NCBI GenBank assembly: GCA_910577765.1
Contig: CAJTOV010000065.1
Span: 1 to 20,005 of the forward strand
From: an uncultured Lachnospiraceae bacterium
Lineage (GTDB): Bacteria; Bacillota; Clostridia; Lachnospirales; Lachnospiraceae
Direction of reading: 5' to 3'
DNA: 20,005 nt
Below, piece after piece: positions 1-7,959 of the stretch. Numbering within the stretch: position 1 is the first letter of the stretch; every line of letters begins with the position of its first letter. A model generated the notes under the pieces. It was not told the DNA's origin. It did not search any database and saw nothing but the letters and a program-made list of their open reading frames with translations. A program made the position numbers and the translations under genes.

Positions 1-137
<137 letters not shown>

Positions 138-236
138 AAGTTTTGCAATCCCGGTTAGAGACTAACTTCTGGCTAATCTTTTAACCGTTTTACTGTCTGT
201 TTGGTTTTTGTTCTTTCTGAAATCTCTTTCACAGTT

Positions 237-254
237 CCATGCCTTCCGGCATGG
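237..254 (-). other. Hairpin in the pre-16S leader
   Basis: Perfect 7-bp stem CCATGCC/GGCATGG capped by a GGAA (GNRA) tetraloop on the transcribed strand, about 100 nt upstream of mature 16S. It probably folds within the leader RNA and may take part in pre-16S processing. The role is inferred. Confidence 0.55.
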
Positions 255-298
255 TCCTATGCGAATGTTTTCAGGGTTTTAAACACTGTTCAATCTTT

Positions 299-313
299 CA
301 TTTTCAAGGTTCA
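299..313 (-). promoter_or_regulatory. boxA-like antitermination site in the rrn leader
   Basis: The transcribed strand reads TGAACCTTGAAAATG shortly after the predicted rrn transcription start. It resembles the NusB/NusE boxA element found in rRNA leaders of Bacillota. Assignment rests on position and partial resemblance only. Confidence 0.45.
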
Positions 314-347
314 GCTTGTTGCTTCTGTTCTCAGCGGCAACTCGTTT

Positions 348-376
348 AGTCTATCATATCGAATAGCTTTTGTCAA
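348..376 (-). promoter_or_regulatory. rRNA operon promoter
   Basis: Minus strand: TTGACA (371-376), 17-bp spacer, TAGACT (348-353). The -35 is a perfect sigma-A consensus and the spacing is optimal. It directly precedes the 16S leader and lies downstream of tRNA-Ser. Predicted start near 341, giving a leader of about 200 nt. Confidence 0.8.
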
Positions 377-412
377 GAACTTTTTTCAACTTTTTTCTTT
401 TATTTTTCGACT
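377..412 (-). promoter_or_regulatory. A-rich UP-element-like tract upstream of rrn promoter
   Basis: On the minus strand the 36 bp immediately upstream of the -35 box are a succession of A-tracts (for example GAAAAATAAAAGAAAAAAG). This is typical of sequences that bind the RNA polymerase alpha C-terminal domain at strong rRNA promoters. Inferred from composition and position. Confidence 0.5.
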
Positions 413-451
413 CGGTTTTGAGTGAAAAAAATAATCATTTGGAAAAGAGAG

Positions 452-539
452 CGGAGAAAGAGGGATTTGAACCCTCGCGCCGGTTGCCCGACCTACACCC
501 TTAGCAGGGGCGCCTCTTCGGCCTCTTGAGTATTTCTCC
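452..539 (-). tRNA. tRNA-Ser (anticodon GCU)
   Basis: An 88-nt cloverleaf folds on the minus strand. Acceptor GGAGAAA (539-533) pairs with TTTCTCC (459-453) and is followed by discriminator G at 452. The anticodon stem is CGCCC/GGGTG with loop CTGCTAA; anticodon GCT lies at 505-503 and reads AGC/AGU. The T arm is GAGGG-TTCAAAT-CCCTC. A long variable arm containing GGTCGGGCAACCGGC marks a class II serine tRNA. CCA is not encoded. It has its own promoter and lies just upstream of the rRNA promoter, so it need not be part of the rRNA transcript. Confidence 0.96.
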
Positions 540-599
540 GAATTCCTTATTCCAATATGATCGCGGTCCGTGGCTTCATTGCCGCCAGACGCATAAAGT

Positions 600-628
600 A
601 ATGTACCATATAATTCTATAATTGTCAA
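600..628 (-). promoter_or_regulatory. Promoter of tRNA-Ser
   Basis: Minus strand: TTGACA (623-628), 17-bp spacer, TACATT (600-605). The predicted start near 593 lies about 54 nt before the tRNA 5' end. The -35 is perfect and the -10 matches 4 of 6 positions. The surroundings are AT-rich. Confidence 0.7.
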
Positions 629-697
629 CGGGTAAATTAAATATTTTTTCAATTTTCAGAATACTGCGTATCAAAACAACAAGACCAGAGTGATCAC

Positions 698-744
698 CAT
701 CCCCGGCGGACAAGGGGACAATCGCCCCTTGTCCGCCGGGGATG
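698..744 (-). terminator. Perfect 20-bp hairpin after the fumarase genes, probable terminator
   Basis: Arms 698-717 and 725-744 are exact 20-bp inverted repeats around a 7-nt loop. The stem begins 15 nt after the stop codon of the fumarase beta gene. Downstream RNA is U-enriched (GGTCTTGTTGTTTTG) but has no uninterrupted U-tract right at the stem. It probably ends the gyrA-fumarase transcript, although the arms are unusually long for an intrinsic terminator. Confidence 0.6.
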
Positions 745-758
745 TCATTCCATGATGA

Positions 759-1295
759 TCATTTTCCCACCATCTCATACAAATTATTCCCCTGACAGTC
801 CACCACAACCACCACCGGAAAGTCTTCCACTTCCAGCCTGCGGATGGCCTCGGTTCCTAAGTCTTCGTAGGCGATTACTTCTGAGGACAGAATTCTTTTT
901 GACAATAAGGCTCCGGCTCCGCCTACGGCGGCAAAGTATACGGAGCCGTTGCGGACAATGGCGTCCAGCACTGCCTGGCTTCTCTTTCCTTTGCCGATCA
1001 TGGCTCCTAAGCCTAAGTCCAGAAGCTGCGGGGTATACTTATCCATGCGGCTGGCTGTGGTGGGGCCGGCGGAGCCGATGGGGCGGCCTTCCCGGGCCGG
1101 GGAGGGTCCCATGTAGTAGATTGCATTGCCTGCCAGGTCAAAGGGAAGCTCTTTTCCTGCATCCAGAGCCTCCTGCATACGTTTGTGGGCGGCATCCCGG
1201 GCCGTGTAGACGGTGCCGGTCAGGTAGACGTAATCACCGGCCTTTAAGGTACGGATATCCTCTTTATTTACCGGAACATGAAGCTTGTGGGTCAT
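759..1295 (-). CDS. Class I fumarate hydratase, beta (C-terminal) subunit
   Basis: A 178-aa protein of the FumA/TtdB C-terminal family, the small subunit of iron-sulfur hydro-lyases that interconvert fumarate and malate (or dehydrate tartrate). The family signature YYMGPSPA, GRPIGSAGPTT, ASRMD lies around residues 60-85. A GKGKRS segment and the AAVGGAGALL loop follow, and the C-terminal half ends in the DFPVVVVVDCQGN strand. Length is normal for a free-standing beta subunit. The ATG at 1295 follows an AAGGAGG site. It lies 20 bp after the alpha-subunit gene and is cotranscribed with it. Fumarase is the likelier activity, but fumarase and L-tartrate dehydratase cannot be separated from sequence alone. 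Confidence 0.9.
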   Translation of the reverse strand: MTHKLHVPVNKEDIRTLKAGDYVYLTGTVYTARDAAHKRMQEALDAGKELPFDLAGNAIYYMGPSPAREGRPIGSAGPTTASRMDKYTPQLLDLGLGAMIGKGKRSQAVLDAIVRNGSVYFAAVGGAGALLSKRILSSEVIAYEDLGTEAIRRLEVEDFPVVVVVDCQGNNLYEMVGK

Positions 1296-1315
1296 GGAAT
1301 CGTATCCTCCTTAAA

Positions 1316-2158
1316 TTATATTACTTTGTGGCAGTGCCGGTTTACATGGCAGCAGATATTTACGGCCACCGGAAGCCCTGCAATATGGGTGGGATAGGTC
1401 TCGATGTTTACGGCCAGGGCCGTGACCCGGCCTCCCAGGCCGCCGGGGCCGATTCCAAGGCTGTTGATCTTCTCCAGCATCTCCTTCTCCAGGTCCCGCA
1501 CATAGGGAACCGGGGACTCTTGGTCCAGATTCCGGGTTAAGGCGTGCTTGGCCATAAGGGCGCATTTCTCAAAGGTGCCTCCGATCCCTACTCCTACCAT
1601 CACCGGAGGACAGGCATTGGGGCCTGCGTCCCGGACGGCTGTCAGAATGGCATCCTTAACCCCCTGGATTCCGTCTGCCGGTTTCAGCATGAATACCCGG
1701 CTCATGTTCTCGCTGCCAAATCCTTTTGGCGCCAGGGTGATCTCCACCTGGTCTCCTTCCACGATTTCATAATGGATCACGGCAGGCGTATTGTCCCCTG
1801 TGTTGACCCGTTCCAGGGGGTCGCCAACCACGGATTTGCGCAGAAAGCCTTCCACGTATCCGTCCCGGACTCCCTGGTTCACCGCGTCGGTCAGGCCGCC
1901 GCCTTCCAGATGTACGTCCTGGCCCACCTTTAAGAATACTACCGCCATACCGGTGTCCTGGCAGATGGGGATCATGTCTTCCCCTGCGATTTTGAGATTT
2001 TCCTGGAGCTGGGCCAGTACCTGCCTGCCCAGAGGGGAAGCTTCGTCTGCCGCTGCCTGGTCCAGGCGGGCTTTCATGTCCTCTGACAGGAAATGGTTGG
2101 CCTGGATGCACATTTCTTTGACTGCTTTGCGGATTTCTTCAACCTGAACTGTTCTCAA
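1316..2158 (-). CDS. Class I fumarate hydratase, alpha (N-terminal) subunit
   Basis: A 280-aa protein of the FumA/TtdA N-terminal family, which carries the oxygen-sensitive 4Fe-4S cluster of class I fumarases. Three cysteines sit in conserved contexts and probably ligate the cluster: C66 in PICQDTG, C183 in NACPP and C199 in GGTFEKCA. The start is TTG at 2158, preceded by AGGAGA at good spacing; the first residues then read MRTVQVEEIRKAV, matching the family N-terminus. The gene begins 12 bp after the gyrA stop, so it probably shares the gyrA transcript. A fragile Fe-S enzyme fits an anaerobe. The substrate could be tartrate instead of fumarate/malate. Confidence 0.9.
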   Translation of the reverse strand: MRTVQVEEIRKAVKEMCIQANHFLSEDMKARLDQAAADEASPLGRQVLAQLQENLKIAGEDMIPICQDTGMAVVFLKVGQDVHLEGGGLTDAVNQGVRDGYVEGFLRKSVVGDPLERVNTGDNTPAVIHYEIVEGDQVEITLAPKGFGSENMSRVFMLKPADGIQGVKDAILTAVRDAGPNACPPVMVGVGIGGTFEKCALMAKHALTRNLDQESPVPYVRDLEKEMLEKINSLGIGPGGLGGRVTALAVNIETYPTHIAGLPVAVNICCHVNRHCHKVI

Positions 2159-2170
2159 TGTAGTTTTCTC

Positions 2171-4747
2171 CTATTCACTGGTCTGCACACCTGCGCCATT
2201 CCCGCCATCCTGCACATCAGCGGCAGCTTCCTCATTCCCACCGGCTTCTCCGTCATCTTCCCCGGTCAGCTCCTCGATTCCGTCGCCTTCCGACTTGTCC
2301 CCGTCGTCCCGGACCTTGGCAATGCTGGCCACCTTTACATCGGAGCTGGGATCAATGTTCATGAGAATCACACCGGAGGTGTTCCGTCCGATGACAGAGA
2401 TCTCATTGACCGCAATACGGATAATAATGCCTTCGTTGGTGATGATCATTACGTCATGGTCGTCGTGGACCAGCTTGGCTCCTACGATCCTGCCGGTGCG
2501 CTCGGTGATCTTGTAACAGAGGATTCCCTTGCCGCCCCGGAGCTGGGGCTTGAATTCCTCGATCATGGTCCGCTTGCCCATTCCCTTTTCGGACACGATC
2601 AGCAGACACTCGCCCTGGGTGTGGGTCTGCATGCCTACCACCGAATCCCCCGGATTCAGCTTCATGCCGATGACACCCATGGACACCCGCCCGGTGACCC
2701 GCACGTCGGTTTCATGGAACCGGATACACTGGCCCTGTTCCGTAACCAGGAAAATATCCTTGGTATTGTCTGTGGCCTTGACCTCGATCAGCTCGTCGCC
2801 CTCTTTCAGCACAATGGCCTGAAGGCCGATCTTCCGGACATTGTCATATTCCCGGATCGGTGTCTTCTTCACCATACCGCCGCGGGTGGCCATCAGAAGG
2901 AAGTCGGTGTCACAGTAGCTGCGGACCGGAATAATGGCGGAAATCTTCTCTTCCGGCTGGAGCTGCAGCAGGTTCACAATGGCAGTACCTCTGGAAATAC
3001 GGCTGCCGTCGGGAATCTCATAAGCCTTTAACCGGTATACCCGCCCCTTGTTGGTAAAGAACATGATCACATTGTGGGTTTTGGTCAGAATCAGGTCCTC
3101 AATGTAATCCTCGTCAATGGTCTGCATTCCCTTGATGCCTTTTCCTCCACGGTTCTGGCTCTTGAAATTGTCCACGCTCATGCGCTTGATGTAGCCTAGC
3201 TTGGTCATGGCCACCACCGTATTTTCGTTGGGAATCAGATCCTCCATGGAGATTTCATTTTCATCGAAGCCGATGGAGGTCCTGCGGTCATCCCCGTACT
3301 TGTCGGAAATCACCAGAATCTCCTGCCGGATTACCCCTAAAAGCAGCTTCTCGTCTGCCAGAATGGCTTTCAATTCCCCGATCCGCTCCATCAGCTCTTT
3401 GTATTCGCTTTCCAGACGCTCCCGCTCCAGACCTGTGAGAGCACGCAGACGCATGTCCACAATGGCCTGGGCCTGGGCATCGCTGAGCCCGAACCGTTCC
3501 ATCATTACCACCTTGGCGATCTGGTAGGTGTTGGAACCGCGGATGATCCGGATGATCTCGTCAATATTGTCCAGGGCAATCAGCAGTCCCTGCAAAATAT
3601 GGGCCCGCTCTTCTGCCTTGTTCAGGTCATATTTTGTCCTTCTGGTGACCACGTCTTCCTGGTGCTTTAAGTACTGCTTTAACACATCCAGAAGGTTTAA
3701 CACCTTGGGCTCATTATTGACCAGGGCCAGCATATTGACGCCGAAGGTTTCCTGGAGCTGGGTATGCTTAAACAGATGGTTCAGGACAATGTTGGCGTTC
3801 ACATCCCGCCGCAGCTCAATGACCACCCGCATGCCTTCCCGGTTGGACTCGTCCCGCAAATCCGTGATGCCGTCCACCCGCTTGTCCTTTACCAGCTCTG
3901 CAATTTTCTCAATAAGCCTGGCCTTGTTGACCAGATAAGGAAGCTCCGTGACCACGATCCGGCTTTTGCCGTTGGCCATGGTCTCAATATCCGTCACTGC
4001 CCGGACCTTGATCTTGGCACGGCCGGTACGGTAGGCTTCCTCGATTCCCCGTTTTCCGATGATGGTGGCGCCGGTTGGGAAGTCGGGTCCTTTGACAATC
4101 TCCAGAATTTCCTCCATGGAGGTGTCCCGGTCCCCTTCCACCCGGTTGTCGATCAGCTTCACCACCGCGTTAATCACTTCCCGCAGGTTGTGGGGAGGAA
4201 TATTGGTAGCCATGCCTACGGCAATGCCTGTGGTACCGTTGACCAGCAGATTGGGATAACGGGAAGGAAGCACGGACGGCTCCTTCTCGGTCTCGTCAAA
4301 GTTGGGTACAAAATCCACGGTGTTCTTATTTAAGTCCGCCGTCATTTCCATGGAGATCTTGCTGAGTCTGGCCTCGGTATAACGCATGGCCGCTGCCCCG
4401 TCCCCGTCCACAGACCCAAAGTTCCCGTGGCCGTCTACCAGGGGATACCGGATAGACCATTCCTGGGCCATGTTTACCAGTGCCCCGTAGATGGAACTGT
4501 CCCCGTGTGGGTGGTATTTACCCATGGTATCACCTACGATACGGGCACATTTTCTGTGCGGCTTGTCGGGCCCGTTGTTCAGTTCAATCATGGAATACAG
4601 CACCCGCCGCTGCACCGGCTTTAATCCGTCCCGTACATCCGGCAGCGCCCGGGACGCAATTACACTCATGGCATAGTCAATATAGGATTTCTCCATGGTT
4701 GATTTCAGATCTATGTCATGTACCTTATCAAAAATATTTGGCTCCAT
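2171..4747 (-). CDS. gyrA: DNA gyrase subunit A
   Basis: An 858-aa breakage-reunion subunit of DNA gyrase, which with GyrB introduces negative supercoils. The N-terminal domain has the family hallmark YAMSVIASRALPDVRDG (25-41) and the catalytic tyrosine Y123 in AAMRYTEARLS. The quinolone region reads HPHGDSSIYGAL, with S84 (E. coli S83) and G88 (E. coli D87). The C-terminal domain shows repeated beta-pinwheel blades and a GyrA-box-like NRGGKG near residue 535, which identifies gyrase instead of topoisomerase IV. The last ~35 residues are an acidic, Gly-rich, probably disordered tail. ATG at 4747 has an upstream GGAGGAAAG site. Unlike most operon junctions here, the gap to gyrB is 186 bp and holds two palindromes. 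Confidence 0.98.
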   Translation of the reverse strand: MEPNIFDKVHDIDLKSTMEKSYIDYAMSVIASRALPDVRDGLKPVQRRVLYSMIELNNGPDKPHRKCARIVGDTMGKYHPHGDSSIYGALVNMAQEWSIRYPLVDGHGNFGSVDGDGAAAMRYTEARLSKISMEMTADLNKNTVDFVPNFDETEKEPSVLPSRYPNLLVNGTTGIAVGMATNIPPHNLREVINAVVKLIDNRVEGDRDTSMEEILEIVKGPDFPTGATIIGKRGIEEAYRTGRAKIKVRAVTDIETMANGKSRIVVTELPYLVNKARLIEKIAELVKDKRVDGITDLRDESNREGMRVVIELRRDVNANIVLNHLFKHTQLQETFGVNMLALVNNEPKVLNLLDVLKQYLKHQEDVVTRRTKYDLNKAEERAHILQGLLIALDNIDEIIRIIRGSNTYQIAKVVMMERFGLSDAQAQAIVDMRLRALTGLERERLESEYKELMERIGELKAILADEKLLLGVIRQEILVISDKYGDDRRTSIGFDENEISMEDLIPNENTVVAMTKLGYIKRMSVDNFKSQNRGGKGIKGMQTIDEDYIEDLILTKTHNVIMFFTNKGRVYRLKAYEIPDGSRISRGTAIVNLLQLQPEEKISAIIPVRSYCDTDFLLMATRGGMVKKTPIREYDNVRKIGLQAIVLKEGDELIEVKATDNTKDIFLVTEQGQCIRFHETDVRVTGRVSMGVIGMKLNPGDSVVGMQTHTQGECLLIVSEKGMGKRTMIEEFKPQLRGGKGILCYKITERTGRIVGAKLVHDDHDVMIITNEGIIIRIAVNEISVIGRNTSGVILMNIDPSSDVKVASIAKVRDDGDKSEGDGIEELTGEDDGEAGGNEEAAADVQDGGNGAGVQTSE

Positions 4748-4799
4748 TCTTTCCTCCGCTTACTAAAGTCAGTATTCAGATGCCAACTTCGATGTGCAT

Positions 4800-4833
4800 C
4801 TTCTTGTTTTCGAAAAGCACCGAAAACAAGAAG
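4800..4833. repeat. 13-bp perfect palindrome in the gyrB-gyrA gap
   Basis: Arms CTTCTTGTTTTCG (4800-4812) and CGAAAACAAGAAG (4821-4833) are perfect inverted repeats around an 8-nt loop. No T-tract follows on either strand, so it is not a standard terminator. It would form a strong hairpin in the gyrBA transcript about 50 nt before gyrA. Confidence 0.75.
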
Positions 4834-4854
4834 CCTCCGGCGTTCCGCCTATGT

Positions 4855-4920
4855 CAATTTGTAGGAAACCGTGCTTATGCAAACAAAACCGGCTTGCAAC
4901 ACACGGTTTCCTACAAATTG
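4855..4920. repeat. 66-bp palindromic element in the gyrB-gyrA gap
   Basis: Arms of exactly 19 bp (CAATTTGTAGGAAACCGTG at 4855-4873 and its complement at 4902-4920) flank a 28-nt loop that holds a smaller TGCAA/TTGCA stem. It begins 13 bp after the gyrB stop and has no terminal T-tract. Perfect arms suggest a recently acquired or selected hairpin, such as a REP-like or MITE-like intergenic element, or an RNA structure that adjusts gyrA relative to gyrB. Confidence 0.75.
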
Positions 4921-4933
4921 CCGCACATCTCAA

Positions 4934-6847
4934 CTAAATATCTAAGTTTTTCACATATTTGGCATTGGCCTCAATAAACTCTCTCCGGGGTTCCACCTGG
5001 TCTCCCATAAGAGTCGTAAAGGTCAGGTCCAGTTCCGAGGCAATGTCATCGTCCATGTTCACCCGCAGAAGAATCCGGCGCTCCGGATCCATGGTGGTCT
5101 CCCAGAGCTGGTCCGCGTCCATCTCTCCCAGGCCTTTGTAGCGCTGAATCTTGTTGTTGCTGTCCCGGCCTACCTCCCGGAGAATGCCGTCCAGCTCCTC
5201 GTCGCTGTATGCATACCAGATCTTCCGGTTCTTCTCCAGCTTGTAAAGGGGCGGCTGGGCCAGGTACACATAGCCCTGGCGGATCAGCTCCGGCATGAAC
5301 CGGTACAGGAAGGTCAGCATCAGGGTACTGATATGGGCGCCGTCCACATCCGCATCGGTCATGATAATGATCTTGTGGTAGCGGAGCTTGCTGATATCAA
5401 ATTCATCGTGAATCCCTGTGCCGAAGGCGGTGATCATGGCCCGGATCTCTGCATTGGCATAGATCTTGTCCAGTCTTGCCTTTTCCACGTTGAGAATCTT
5501 TCCCCTGAGAGGCAGAATGGCCTGGGTGTCACGGGACCGGGCCGACTTGGCAGAGCCTCCTGCGGAATCTCCCTCCACAATGAAGATCTCGCATTTCTCC
5601 GGGTCCTTGTTGGAGCAGTCTGCCAGCTTGCCGGGAAGGGCCATACTCTCCAGGGCAGTCTTTCTTCTGGTTAAATCCCTGGCTTTTCTTGCGGCAGCCC
5701 GGGCCCGCTGGGCCAGCACGGATTTCTCGCAGATGGTCTTGGCTGCCCCGGGATTCTGCTCCAGGAAGTAGGTCAGCTGTTCGCAGACAATGTTGTCCAC
5801 TGCTGCCCGTGCCTCGCTGTTGCCCAGCTTCTGCTTGGTCTGGCCTTCGAACTGGGGTTCCTCAATCTTCACACTGATGATGGCGGTCAGTCCCTCCCGG
5901 ATGTCCTCGCCGGAAAGATTCTCCTCATTGTCCTTGAGAAGCTTATTCTTCCGGGCATAGTCATTGATGGTCTTGGTCAGGGCACTCTTGAACCCGGCCA
6001 GATGGGTGCCGCCTTCCGGGGTATTTACGTTGTTGACAAAGGTATAGATATTCTCCGTGTAGGAGTCGTTGTGCTGCATGGCTACTTCCACATACACCTT
6101 GTCCCTGGTGCCGTCGCAGTAGATCACCTTGTCATACAAGGCGGATTTTCCTTTGTTCAGATAGGTGACAAACTCCTGGATGCCTCCTTCGTAGTGGAAG
6201 GTCTTCTCCCGCTTCTCCTCCCGTTCGTCCCGCAGGGTGATCCGCAGATTCTTCGTGAGAAATGCCGTCTCCTGAAGGCGGATTCGCAGGGTCTGGAAGT
6301 CATAGACCGTCTCTTCGAAGATCTCCGGGTCCGGCAGGAAATGAACCTCTGTGCCGTGTTTGTCCGGGGGGCATTCCCCTACCACTTTTAAAGAATACAT
6401 GGACTTGCCCCGCTCGTACCGCTGCTGGTGAATTTTCCCGTCCATGTAGATCCGCACTTCCAGCCAGGTGGACAGGGCATTGACCACTGAGGCGCCTACA
6501 CCGTGGAGGCCGCCGGATACCTTGTATCCTCCGCCGCCGAACTTGCCTCCTGCATGGAGAATGGTGAACACCACCTCCACGGCCGGAATCCCGGCCTTCT
6601 TCTGGATGCCGATGGGGATTCCCCGGCCATTGTCCACCACGGTAATGGAATTGTCCTCGTTGATGGTAACCTGGATATGGTCACAAAATCCCGCCAGTGC
6701 CTCGTCCACGGAATTGTCCACGATCTCATATACAAGATGGTGAAGTCCCCTGGATGAGGTGCTGCCGATATACATTCCGGGCCGTTTTCTTACCGCTTCC
6801 AGACCTTCCAGGATCTGGATCTGGTCTGCTCCATATTCTGCACTCAT
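4934..6847 (-). CDS. gyrB: DNA gyrase subunit B
   Basis: A 637-aa ATPase subunit of DNA gyrase. The GHKL ATPase domain shows EIVDNSVDEA (41-50, with E41 as the expected catalytic base and N45 for Mg), DNGRGIP (73-79) and the ATP-lid motif SGGLHGVGASVVNAL. The transducer domain follows, then the TOPRIM domain with EGDSAGG (426-432), PLRGK (447-451) and DADVDG (499-504). The C-terminal segment IQRYKGLGEMD is standard. Length is normal for gyrases lacking the proteobacterial insertion. ATG at 6847 overlaps the recF stop as ATGA and has AGGAGGG upstream, indicating translational coupling. Order recF-gyrB-gyrA supports gyrase over ParE. Confidence 0.98.
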   Translation of the reverse strand: MSAEYGADQIQILEGLEAVRKRPGMYIGSTSSRGLHHLVYEIVDNSVDEALAGFCDHIQVTINEDNSITVVDNGRGIPIGIQKKAGIPAVEVVFTILHAGGKFGGGGYKVSGGLHGVGASVVNALSTWLEVRIYMDGKIHQQRYERGKSMYSLKVVGECPPDKHGTEVHFLPDPEIFEETVYDFQTLRIRLQETAFLTKNLRITLRDEREEKREKTFHYEGGIQEFVTYLNKGKSALYDKVIYCDGTRDKVYVEVAMQHNDSYTENIYTFVNNVNTPEGGTHLAGFKSALTKTINDYARKNKLLKDNEENLSGEDIREGLTAIISVKIEEPQFEGQTKQKLGNSEARAAVDNIVCEQLTYFLEQNPGAAKTICEKSVLAQRARAAARKARDLTRRKTALESMALPGKLADCSNKDPEKCEIFIVEGDSAGGSAKSARSRDTQAILPLRGKILNVEKARLDKIYANAEIRAMITAFGTGIHDEFDISKLRYHKIIIMTDADVDGAHISTLMLTFLYRFMPELIRQGYVYLAQPPLYKLEKNRKIWYAYSDEELDGILREVGRDSNNKIQRYKGLGEMDADQLWETTMDPERRILLRVNMDDDIASELDLTFTTLMGDQVEPRREFIEANAKYVKNLDI

Positions 6848-7959
6848 TCTATCATTCCCTCCTGACTCATTGCTCTTACCTCCCGTGACACGGTTCCTTC
6901 TACCACCCGGTATACCTGGTTCACCGGAAAACAGTGATTTACAAAATCCTCCAGACCTGTACAGGTAATCATGGTCTGGATATGGTCAATGGCTGCCAGC
7001 AGATGGTTCTGGCGTTCCCCGTCAAGCTCTGACAGAACGTCGTCTAACAGAAGCACCGGATAGTCCTTTACCGTCCGCTTCACCAGCTCAATCTCCGCCA
7101 GCTTTAAAGAAAGGGCCGCGGTCCGCTGCTGTCCCTGGGAACCGAATCTGCGGATGTCCGCTTCCCCGATCTGGAAACGGATATCATCCCTGTGGGGACC
7201 CACCAGGGTCACCTTCTGTTTCTTGTCCTGGACCCGGCTTCTGCGGATGGCATCCTCCAGTTCCTCCTGGGAAGCGCAGGGGTCGTAGGAAATATGCAGC
7301 TCTTCCTTTCCTCCGGACAGCTGATAATGGATCTCCCTGGTGATCTCCCCCAGCTGGCTGATAAACCGGCTGCGGCTTCCGATCAGCTCCCGCCCGTACT
7401 GGGCAAGCTGCATATCATAGACATCCAGGGTTTCCTCATATTCCGGCTTAAAGGCCAGATCCTTCAGAAGCTTATTGCGCTGCATAAGAATCTTATTGTA
7501 GGACACCAGTGAATGGACATAAAGCTTATTTAACTGGCACAGTTCCAGGTCCACGAACCGGCGTCTGTCTGCGGGACCGTTTTTAATCAGGTTCAGATCC
7601 TCCGGGGAGAAGAAAACCACATGGATGATTCCGAACAGCTCGCTGGCCTTGCGGATGGGGATGCCGTTGATGGCTACCCCCTTGGTCCTGTTCTTCTTCA
7701 AATGCATGTCAATCCGGTAGGGAACCCCGTTCTTGCGGATGTTCATTTTAATATGGGATTCCTCCTGGTGAAAATGGATCATCTCCCTGTCCTTGCTGCC
7801 CCTGTGGGACCTGGTGGTGCAGCAGACATAGACAGCCTCCAGGATGTTGGTCTTGCCCTGGGCATTGTTCCCATAGAAAATATTGGTTCCCGGACTGAAT
7901 TCTATATGTAGCTGGTCGTAATTACGGTAATTTTTAAGTTCCAGGGATTCAATGATCAT
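6844..7959 (-). CDS. recF: DNA replication and repair protein RecF
   Basis: A 371-aa SMC-like ATPase that helps load RecA at gaps and stalled forks together with RecO and RecR. Walker A GNNAQGKT is at 30-37, the ABC-type signature GSQGQQRT at about 273-280, and Walker B LLLDD at 303-307, followed by the D-loop ELDGERQ. The N-terminus MIIESLELKNYRNY is typical of RecF. Start and stop both overlap neighbours by ATGA (yaaA upstream, gyrB downstream), so yaaA-recF-gyrB is a tightly coupled operon. The remB/yaaB-type gene that often sits between recF and gyrB in Bacillota is absent. Confidence 0.97.
   Translation of the reverse strand: MIIESLELKNYRNYDQLHIEFSPGTNIFYGNNAQGKTNILEAVYVCCTTRSHRGSKDREMIHFHQEESHIKMNIRKNGVPYRIDMHLKKNRTKGVAINGIPIRKASELFGIIHVVFFSPEDLNLIKNGPADRRRFVDLELCQLNKLYVHSLVSYNKILMQRNKLLKDLAFKPEYEETLDVYDMQLAQYGRELIGSRSRFISQLGEITREIHYQLSGGKEELHISYDPCASQEELEDAIRRSRVQDKKQKVTLVGPHRDDIRFQIGEADIRRFGSQGQQRTAALSLKLAEIELVKRTVKDYPVLLLDDVLSELDGERQNHLLAAIDHIQTMITCTGLEDFVNHCFPVNQVYRVVEGTVSREVRAMSQEGMIE

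Noticed and set aside
201..425. 74-aa plus-strand frame
   Set aside because: It is antisense to the rRNA leader and promoter, with Phe/Ser-rich content from the A-tracts.
386..652. 88-aa minus-strand frame
   Set aside because: It runs straight through tRNA-Ser and its promoter, so it cannot be a real gene.
752..1540. 262-aa plus-strand frame across the fumarase genes
   Set aside because: It is Arg/Pro/Leu-rich, spans the junction of two confident minus-strand genes and has no recognisable family.
2093..3031. 312-aa plus-strand frame opposite the fumarase alpha start and gyrA 3' end
   Set aside because: Antisense to conserved GyrA C-terminal blades; no motif of its own.
4800..4920. Palindromes between gyrB and gyrA considered as intrinsic terminators
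   Set aside because: Neither hairpin is followed by a T-tract on either strand.
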